DNA from: Bacteroidales bacterium
Lineage (GTDB): Bacteria; Bacteroidota; Bacteroidia; Bacteroidales; JAAUTT01
DNA: 7,260 bases
Assembly: GCA_012031335.1 (NCBI GenBank)
Contig: JAAUTT010000210.1
Span: 1 to 7,260, forward strand
Direction of reading: 5' to 3'
Shown here: one piece after another, positions 1 through 5,512 of the stretch
Position numbering within the stretch: the stretch's first letter is position 1
Layout of the letters: each line of letters starts with the position of its first letter
Translations under genes and position numbers: made by a program
Notes under the pieces: model-generated
What the model was told of the DNA's origin: nothing
What the model saw: only the letters and a program-made list of their open reading frames with translations
Databases searched by the model: none

Positions 1-2
1 AT

Positions 3-1238
3 AAATCGTTTGTAAGAAATTCTTTACCTTTTGAACTTTTTCGAAAAATGGGACATTATGCTCCCCGTACAAAATTGTGTGAAGTAATCCTGAACGATAG
101 TTATGACGGTATTTACGTTATGACTGAAAAAATAAAAAGAGATAAGAACCGTGTAAATATAAGCAGCATTGATGATAACGACAACGGAGGCGACAGTATC
201 ACCGGTGGTTATATTTTCGGTATCGATTATTTCGAATTATCTGATTCCTGGGAAGGAAGTTATTCTCCTCCGGGATATTCGGGTAAATCGGTTCATTTTG
301 TATACAATTACCCCGGGTATGATGAGATTACTTCTCAACAAAAAACTTATCTGAAGGATTATGTAAGTTCGTTCGAAAGAGTGTTGTACGGCAGCAGTTT
401 TACCAACGCAACAACAGGTTACAGGTCGTATGTAAATGTGAATTCTTTTATCGATTATTTTATAATCAGCGAATTATCCCGTAATGTTGATGGATACAAA
501 AAAAGCTGCTTTTATTATAAAACAAGAAAATCGAAGGGCGGACTTTTACAGGCCGGACCCGTATGGGATTTCGATTGGGCCTGGAAAGATATTTGGGATT
601 GTTCAATTTTTCAGAATACAGATGGTTCGGGATGGGCCTACAAAATTCTCGAATGCGACCCCTGGCCAACTCCTACAGGATGGATTCCCAGGATGATGGA
701 AGACCCGCTTTTTGTTGATCAGCTGAAAAAAAGGTATAGCTCTTTCCGCAAAAATATCCTCAGCAATTCGAGTTTGGACAGTCATCTCGATTCGGTAAGT
801 AATTTTGTTAAAGATGCACAATCCCGACATTTTAAACGATGGGACATTCTGGGACAAAATTACGGATCGGAAAAAGGAGATCCGGCTTATACGTATGAGG
901 AAGAAATAACCATGCTGAAGGATTGGATTTCGCGCCGGCTAACCTGGCTCGACAGCCAGTTGCTCGTTGAAGTAACCAATACCTACCAACCTGAAGTAAA
1001 AACATATTACTGCAGTGTCTCACCTAATCCTGCAAATCAAAGCACCACCCTGAAATGTGGCCGCCCCATGACAAATGTTGATGTCATTTCCCTTACCGGG
1101 CAAAAAGTTATGGGATTATCTGGTTTAAACAATACCGAATACATTATGGATGTGTCGGGCTTCAGGCAGGGGTTATATTTAATCAGAATTTCACTCGACA
1201 ACGGAGAGGAAATTACGCAGAAACTTTTAGTGGAATAG
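3..1238 (+). CDS. CotH-family protein kinase with T9SS sorting tail (5' partial)
   Basis: The frame is open to the left edge, so the ATG at 48 is internal. The residues before it (SFVRNSLPFELFRK) continue the conserved CotH pattern, and the N-terminal part of the protein lies outside the window. Numbering from that ATG, the CotH core includes MGHYAPR (1-7), the ATP-site-like segment GIYVMTEKIKRDKNRV (21-36), SELSRNVDGYKKSCFYYK (about 140-158) and the acidic motif GPVWDFDWAW, with Asp codons at 567 and 573. CotH proteins are atypical kinases, known from spore coats and as effectors in other bacteria. The last ~75 residues (SPNP at 325-328, then VDVISLTGQKV and GLYLIRISLDNGEE) form a typical T9SS type A sorting domain, so the mature protein should be secreted or anchored at the cell surface. 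The frame is uninterrupted, unlike most neighbours. No terminator follows it. The substrate is unknown. The family call is firm; kinase activity is inferred from family membership. Confidence 0.9.
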   Translation, partial: KSFVRNSLPFELFRKMGHYAPRTKLCEVILNDSYDGIYVMTEKIKRDKNRVNISSIDDNDNGGDSITGGYIFGIDYFELSDSWEGSYSPPGYSGKSVHFVYNYPGYDEITSQQKTYLKDYVSSFERVLYGSSFTNATTGYRSYVNVNSFIDYFIISELSRNVDGYKKSCFYYKTRKSKGGLLQAGPVWDFDWAWKDIWDCSIFQNTDGSGWAYKILECDPWPTPTGWIPRMMEDPLFVDQLKKRYSSFRKNILSNSSLDSHLDSVSNFVKDAQSRHFKRWDILGQNYGSEKGDPAYTYEEEITMLKDWISRRLTWLDSQLLVEVTNTYQPEVKTYYCSVSPNPANQSTTLKCGRPMTNVDVISLTGQKVMGLSGLNNTEYIMDVSGFRQGLYLIRISLDNGEEITQKLLVE

Positions 1239-1283
1239 TTCCGGTTTTTTGAAATATCTTTACCTATACAAAACATTTCAACT

Positions 1284-1859
1284 ATGATACCAGTAAAGAT
1301 GAACCTAAAACTTTTTAGAAGTAAAAACCTTTTGGGAGGTTTGATTATTATTTCTGTGGCGGCTTTCTCATGATTTCATTTGGGTAAGATGAAGTAGTAC
1401 AAAGTTGAAGCTGTAATTGCTTCACAAAAGGTAACCCAGGTTGCCATTATTGTAAAAGATATTGAAAAGGCCGGTAAAGCCTGGGCATCTGTTCTGGCTG
1501 TTCCTGTGCCAGCGGTAAGCATTGCCGAATCGCACGAGTCCCGGCCTACCCTTTACAAAGCCAGTCCTTCAGGTGCAAAAGCCAAACTTGCATTTTTACG
1601 AATGGAAAATTTGCAGATTGAACTTATCCAGCCCCTTGGCGGAAATAGCACATGGCAGGAATTTCTCGATACACATGGCGAAGGAATTCATCATATAGCT
1701 TTTGAGGTGAAAGATATCAACGGAATGGAGAAGAAATTTCTGAACATTCATATGCCTACAGTACAAAGCGGAGGTTGGGATGGCGGGGCTTACAGTTATA
1801 TAGATGCTTCGGCCGATTTAGGTTGCATTCTCGAACTTCTTGAAAACTACAGTAAATAA
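1284..1859 (+). CDS. Exported VOC (glyoxalase-fold) protein, leader interrupted by stops
   Basis: The protein from about 1431 to the stop is a typical single VOC/glyoxalase domain: VTQVAIIVKDIEKAGKAWA, then LQIELIQPLGG, HGEGIHHIAFEVKD and LGCILELLEN. The likely metal ligands His (codon 1689 or 1692) and Glu (codon 1833) are present. The usual first His is a Gln here (codon 1437). The nearest family resemblance is to methylmalonyl-CoA epimerase-like VOC proteins; the substrate cannot be told. The same frame extends upstream to ATG 1284 (or 1299), which encodes a signal peptide (NLLGGLIIISVAAF) but contains TGA at 1371 and TAG at 1395. Reading 1367-1405 in the frame one base back gives a sensible leader end and mature N-terminus (LMISFG, stop TAA at 1385, DEVVQS), which suggests two compensating indels plus one C-to-T change. 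The longest uninterrupted piece with a conventional start begins only at GTG 1506, inside the domain. It ends 16 bp before the isomerase gene, so the two are probably co-transcribed. Confidence 0.75.
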
Positions 1860-1875
1860 TTTGAAACATAAAAGT

Positions 1876-2743
1876 ATGAACCGTAGACAAATGATTGGTA
1901 ATATAACAGGCGTTGCCGCGATTACAGCCAGCGGATTACCTTTTGCTGAAGTCATCGCTTCAGAGGGGAATGATAACACAAACTAAGGTAAGTATACGGC
2001 ACTCAGTGAGCCAATGGTGTTATGGCGATATTCCGCTCGACACCCTGTCAAAAGCTTGTGTTCAGATGGGTATTGAATCTATCGAATTATTACAGGAAAA
2101 AGACTGGGCGACCGTAAAAAGTTTCGGATTGAAATGTGCCGTAGGGTATGCTACCGACTGGGGTATTCCCAAAGGCTTTAACCGCCTCGAAAATCATGAT
2201 AAACTGGTAGCCGATTTTGAGACAATGATCCCGAAAGCTGCTGCTGCCGGGGTTCCCAACCTTATTTGTTTCTCAGGTAACCGCGAGGGGTTAAACGACA
2301 ACGAAGGGCTTATCAATTGTGCCAAAGGGCTGCGGAAACTTATGCCTGTAGCCGAAAAACATGGTGTTACCATAATTATGGAACTTTTAAACAGTTATGG
2401 TCATAAGGATTACCAATGCGACCATACCAAATGGGGAGCAGCACTTTGCGAAATGGTAGGATCACAGCGATTTAAGCTGCTTTACGATATTTATCACATG
2501 CAGCTTATGGAAGGGAATGTTATCGACACCATCCGTAAATTCCACCCATATATTGGTCATTATCACACGGGGGGAGTTCCGGGTCGTAACGAGATAGACG
2601 AAACCCAGGAGCTATTTTACCCTGTTATTATGAAAGCAATTCTTGATACTGGTTATAAGGGGTTTGTCGGTCAGGAGTTTGTTCCCTCGAAACCTGACAA
2701 GCTGGCATCGTTAAAGAAATGTATAACTATATGCGATGTTTAG
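1876..2743 (+). CDS. Hydroxypyruvate isomerase-like TIM-barrel protein with Tat leader (frameshifted)
   Basis: The ATG at 1876 opens a twin-arginine-type leader, MNRRQMIGNITGVAAITASG, but this frame stops at TAA 1984-1986. The enzyme continues in the next frame: KVSIRHSVSQWCYGDIPL to the stop at 2743. Removing one base, most simply from the GGGG run at 1965-1968, joins them into about 288 residues. The body is an AP-endonuclease-2-type TIM barrel of the Hyi/sugar phosphate isomerase group. All expected metal and catalytic residues are visible: Glu in IIMELLNS (codon 2381), Asp and His in LLYDIYHMQ (2486, 2495), His in IGHYHTGG (2558, 2564) and Glu in GFVGQEFVP (2675). Family members interconvert hydroxypyruvate/tartronate semialdehyde or keto-sugars; the actual substrate here is unknown. 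The leader implies export across the inner membrane, unlike cytoplasmic Hyi of E. coli. No clear ribosome binding site is seen. It follows the VOC gene closely and ends before a shared terminator. Confidence 0.82.
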
Positions 2744-2763
2744 GTAAGAGAAAAAAACATAAT

Positions 2764-2795
2764 AAAGTCCTGTCAAATATAAAAGACAGGGCTTT
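2764..2795. terminator. Bidirectional intrinsic terminator
   Basis: AAAGTCCTGTC (2764-2774) pairs with GACAGGGCTTT (2785-2795) as an 11-bp stem containing one G-T pair, around a 10-base A-rich loop. T-rich sequence follows on the plus strand. On the minus strand the hairpin is followed by TTATT and then a T run (complement of the A run at 2751-2757). It sits between the convergent isomerase and aldo/keto reductase genes and can serve both. Confidence 0.8.
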
Positions 2796-2832
2796 TATTC
2801 ATTTAGGTTATTTTTTCTGAGAATATTAGTGA

Positions 2833-3842
2833 TCAAACTTTTTTGTAATACTCCACTTTTCCTTCTGCTGCCAGGTCGGCCACACGCTCCGAAATTTTTT
2901 CACGGTCGGATGCTTTCAGGCTTTTGTATATGGAAGCGATATTAACTTTTTCTTTCAGAAGGGCCGCATTCTCGGCACCGGTTACCACCACACTCACAGG
3001 CAAAGTCCAGGCGAAAGCCATTGCATCTTCCAGCGAAATTCGTTGTGGAACAACAGGATTATCGGTTTTCCAAACTTCATCGTTATTCATTATTTTATTG
3101 CTGAAAAATCGTCCATCTGCTAACGTTTTCATGGCAATTACAGCCAAACCTTTTTCAACAGCAACCGGAAGCACCAGGCGAACAAAGCTATGCTCCGCGG
3201 CAAAATCAACTGCATTTACAGGAAACTGACATGCATCAAAAACTTTCTGGTCTTTGGTAACTTCGAGCATGCGTAAATGGGCATAAGGATTCTGATGCCC
3301 GGTAAAACCAATGTGCCTTATTTTACCTTCTTTTTTTGCCTGAATGGCTGTTTCGAGGACTCCAGCAGCCAGTCGGGCGTCAACGTCCTGTGGCGATTGG
3401 AGGGCATGGATTTGCCACAAATCCAGATGATCTGTTTTTAACCGTTTCAATGTATCCTCAAATGTTGCCTGGCTTTTGTCCCATCCGAAGCTGTTGATTT
3501 GCTCATAAGATAAACCTGATCACGGTATCTGGGAACCAGGTATTTCCCGTATCGTGTTTCACTTTCGCCATTGGCATACGATTCTGCTGTATCGAAAAAA
3601 CGAATACCACTTTCAATGGCAGTTTCAATAACTTCCTGTGCATCTTTTTCGGAGGTCCATCCAACATGGTATCCGCCAACACCAAGCATGGTAACCGATT
3701 CGCCGGTTGACCCAAATTGCCGCAATGGAAGAACTTTTCCCCATTTATCCATTGCAGGTGCAAAGGGCAATCTCGTTGGGGTCAACATTAAACCGGCTGA
3801 AACTCCGGCCATTGTCTGAAGAAAATCTCTGCGATTCTGCAT
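2833..3842 (-). CDS. Aldo/keto reductase with twin-arginine leader (frameshifted)
   Basis: Read on the minus strand from ATG 3842, the protein starts MQNRRDFLQTMAGVSAGLML, a twin-arginine export leader. An in-frame TTG further upstream (3875) is a poorer start because it would put 11 residues before the leader. The catalytic tetrad of aldo/keto reductases is complete: Asp84 and Tyr89 in FFDTAESYANGE, Lys115 in YLMSKSTA and His146 in LDLWQIHAL. Enzymes of this family use NAD(P)H to reduce aldehydes or ketones, including sugars; the substrate is unknown. The first frame ends at a TGA at 3449-3447, while KARQH should lead directly into LEDTLKRLKTDHLD in the other frame. One missing base at 3459/3460 (a GG read as G) explains this. 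The corrected length is about 336 residues, normal for the family. The gene converges on the isomerase and shares its terminator. Confidence 0.85.
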
Positions 3843-3892
3843 AGTAGTATGTTTTAAGTTGTTTTGGTTAAGCAAAGGCGATACAAGTTACA

Positions 3893-3937
3893 AATTGTTT
3901 AATAAACCGGGATTAGTACCAATTGTTTAATAACAAT
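3893..3937. repeat. 13-bp direct repeat with inverted repeat in the divergent promoter region
   Basis: AATTGTTTAATAA occurs exactly at 3893-3905 and again at 3921-3933, 28 bp apart. The second copy extends into an inverted repeat, ATTGTT-TAAT-AACAAT (3922-3937), which ends just before the -33 region of the promoter for the 4001 gene. Its place between two divergent genes is what a regulator binding site would look like. The base composition is AT-rich, so chance is possible for part of it. Confidence 0.45.
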
Positions 3938-3938
3938 A

Positions 3939-3969
3939 TTTCGATCAAAGAAATTCTATGCTATTTTTG
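3939..3969 (+). promoter_or_regulatory. Bacteroidota-type promoter for the DUF551-like gene
   Basis: TATTTTTG at 3962-3969 matches the Bacteroidota -7 consensus TAnnTTTG exactly. A TTTCG at 3939-3943 lies about 19 bases upstream, close to the usual -33 TTTG position. Transcription would start roughly at 3975, leaving a short leader before ATG 4001. No start-proximal Shine-Dalgarno sequence is seen, which is usual in this phylum. Confidence 0.6.
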
Positions 3970-4000
3970 CACTTGCTTTACAAACTACAGGGTAAGTATT

Positions 4001-4411
4001 ATGGAATGGATCAGTACAAAAATAAAAGAAAAACTGCCGGCCGATTTTCAGGATGTGCTCCTTTACCAGGAAAATAACGGAGTATTTATCGGATGGCTTG
4101 ATAATGGCAAATGGATAGTGGATAATACCTTTGTTGAAGCCGAAAACTTAAAAACTGAAATCCGCGGAAATATCCGGCAGGAAGAAATCACATTTTGGCG
4201 GCCTCTGCCTCCTAACCCGCTGTGGGATTTCTTCGATACCGAATACAAAACCTGTGAGGAATGGTATCAAACCTGCCATAAAACGATAAAAATTAGAAAC
4301 TTTAATCGTGATACCCAAAGCAGGGAATTTAATGATTACTGGTATCAGGAAAAGGTGAGCCGTGATGAATTTATCAAAAGGCTCATGAATATGGAAATAG
4401 AAAGGCTTTAA
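4001..4411 (+). CDS. DUF551-like small protein
   Basis: This is an uninterrupted 136-residue protein. ATG 4001 is chosen because the conserved part starts there (MEWISTKIKEKLPADFQDVLLY); the frame is open further upstream, but that stretch contains the promoter. The arrangement WI-S--KEKLP near the N-terminus, a central GVFIGWLDNGKWIV, and EEITFWRPLPPNPLW at about 65-80 is the pattern of the DUF551 family, short proteins of unknown function often found in phages and accessory regions. The C-terminal half is charged and rich in aromatic residues (EWYQTCHKT, NDYWYQEK), with no signal peptide or membrane segment, so it is probably cytoplasmic. It has its own promoter, is transcribed away from the aldo/keto reductase gene, and is followed by a 103-bp gap before the sigma factor. 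No function can be assigned. Confidence 0.72.
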   Translation: MEWISTKIKEKLPADFQDVLLYQENNGVFIGWLDNGKWIVDNTFVEAENLKTEIRGNIRQEEITFWRPLPPNPLWDFFDTEYKTCEEWYQTCHKTIKIRNFNRDTQSREFNDYWYQEKVSRDEFIKRLMNMEIERL

Positions 4412-4514
4412 GCGGGATTTTGAAGATTTCTTGGCTTTGTTATTCACCGACAATATCTCATTCTGTCTGTTTTGTATTTAATTGTTCTAATATTGTAAAA
4501 TAATTACCGCATCA

Positions 4515-5130
4515 ATGAATTTATTTGAACGAAACGTTTTTGAATCTTTTACACGTGGAGATGAAAAAGCGTTCGAATATATTTTCAAGACGTATTTTGG
4601 GTATTTGCTTAATTATTCGAAGCAGATACTTAAAGATGCTGATGCGGCTGAGGAAATTGTGGAATCAACATTTTTCAATTTATGGGGAAGCACGTGAAAC
4701 GCTTCATCTCGATACATCATTGAAATCGTACCTCTTTAAATCGGTTTACAACAGTTGTCTTAACCACATCAAACATCAGCATGTAAAAGAGAGGTATGTC
4801 TTATATTTTAAGCATCACATTCCCACTGATGAAACTGGTAACATCATAACCTCCGATTATCCCGTATCACAATTACTTGAAAAGGAACTGGCGGAAATAA
4901 TTGAGCAGGCTGTAAACCAATTGCCTTCCCAATGCCGGGAAGTATTTGTACTTAGCAGGTATAAACACTTGAAAAACGAGGAGATTGCGCAAAAATTAAA
5001 TATAAGTGTTAATACTGTGCGCACTCAAATATCCAGGGCATTAGCCCGCCTTCGCGAAAGTCTGAAAGATTATCTGCCGTTTATTTTATTTTTAATGTAT
5101 CAGGGTGGAAAATCGTTTTTTATTGAATAA
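4515..5130 (+). CDS. ECF-type RNA polymerase sigma factor (frameshifted)
   Basis: From ATG 4515 the first frame encodes sigma region 2: FESFTRGDEKAFEYIFKTYF, then DADAAEEIVESTFFNLW. It then stops at TGA 4695-4697. The other frame carries the rest: EARETLHLDTSLKSYLFKSV, the region 4 segment QLPSQCREVFVLSRYKHLKN, and the helix-turn-helix NEEIAQKLNISVNTVRTQIS. Removing one G from the GGGG at 4684-4687 gives FNLWEARETLHLDTSLK, exactly the family pattern, and a protein of 204 residues, a normal size. The hydrophobic end KDYLPFILFLMY is common in Bacteroidota ECF sigma factors. Such factors usually sit next to a FecR-type anti-sigma gene and SusC/SusD genes; none follows here, and the next gene is an ABC permease 382 bp away. 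Targets are unknown. As written, the split would separate the -10 and -35 binding regions and inactivate the factor. Confidence 0.85.
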
Positions 5131-5512
5131 GTGCAGTGATTGTACAAAATACCTGAAGGTATGTAATTGGTGCTGTTAATATTCCATCGGGATTCCCATC
5201 AGGATGGATTAGTAACTTAAATAATGCAAATGTATAAAGAAGCAAAATTAAGCTATCATGGAGCGTTAAGTGCTATAACTTCGACGTATAGGGGGGAAAC
5301 ATCGACAGAAACCATAGTGAATACAATAAATGATGGGGTGTGATTTTTCTGGTGACATTACCAAACATATGTTTTCCCATCGCACTTCTCAAATAATTGT
5401 AAAAACCTTTCCGTATTTTTATCCATAATAAGTCGAAAACCATATCTTTAGGTTCCGAAAAGCAACTGTAAAGCTTTTTAATTCAACTACCAATTATCAA
5501 AAACTAACTAGT
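5131..5512. other. 382-bp intergenic region with palindromes, no convincing gene
   Basis: No FecR remnant or long reading frame is seen on either strand. It contains a small hairpin ATACC-TGAA-GGTAT (5149-5162), a TCCATC/GATGGA pair (5183-5188 and 5203-5208) around GGGATTCCC, and a 12-bp perfect palindrome AAACATATGTTT (5363-5374). The palindrome lies inside a GATGGG (5332-5337)/CCCATC (5376-5381) pair. A 39-codon frame runs from ATG 5224 to TGA 5343 but has no recognisable similarity or start signal. TATCTTTA at 5453-5460 resembles the -7 box and could serve the permease gene, but no good -33 element is seen at the right distance. I see no T-tailed terminator after the sigma factor. Confidence 0.5.

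Noticed and set aside
1239..1283. Promoter for the VOC/isomerase pair (TATCTTTA at 1255-1262)
   Set aside because: The -7-like box has no -33 partner at the expected distance, so read-through from the CotH gene is equally possible.
1371..1397. TGA and TAG in the VOC leader as recoding (selenocysteine, pyrrolysine or an altered code)
   Set aside because: No recoding signal is evident, and other genes here end at TGA and TAG in the expected places. Indels explain the leader better.
1965..1986. Programmed ribosomal frameshifting in the isomerase
   Set aside because: There is no slippery heptamer, no downstream structure of note and no known programmed shift in this family. The window-wide pattern favours sequence errors.
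2924..3229. 101-codon plus-strand frame over the aldo/keto reductase
   Set aside because: It is a shadow of the minus-strand gene, whose product matches its family with active-site residues.
4148..4453. 101-codon minus-strand frame over the DUF551 gene
   Set aside because: It has no recognisable family, and the plus-strand frame has a good promoter and a family pattern.
5149..5162. Hairpin ATACC-TGAA-GGTAT as terminator of the sigma factor gene
   Set aside because: The stem is only 5 bp and no T run follows it.
5224..5343. 39-codon open frame (MQMYKEAKLSYHGALSAI...) in the gap before the permease
   Set aside because: It is bounded by a TAA just upstream, has no recognisable similarity or start signal, and is short enough to arise by chance; it is mentioned only in the gap description.
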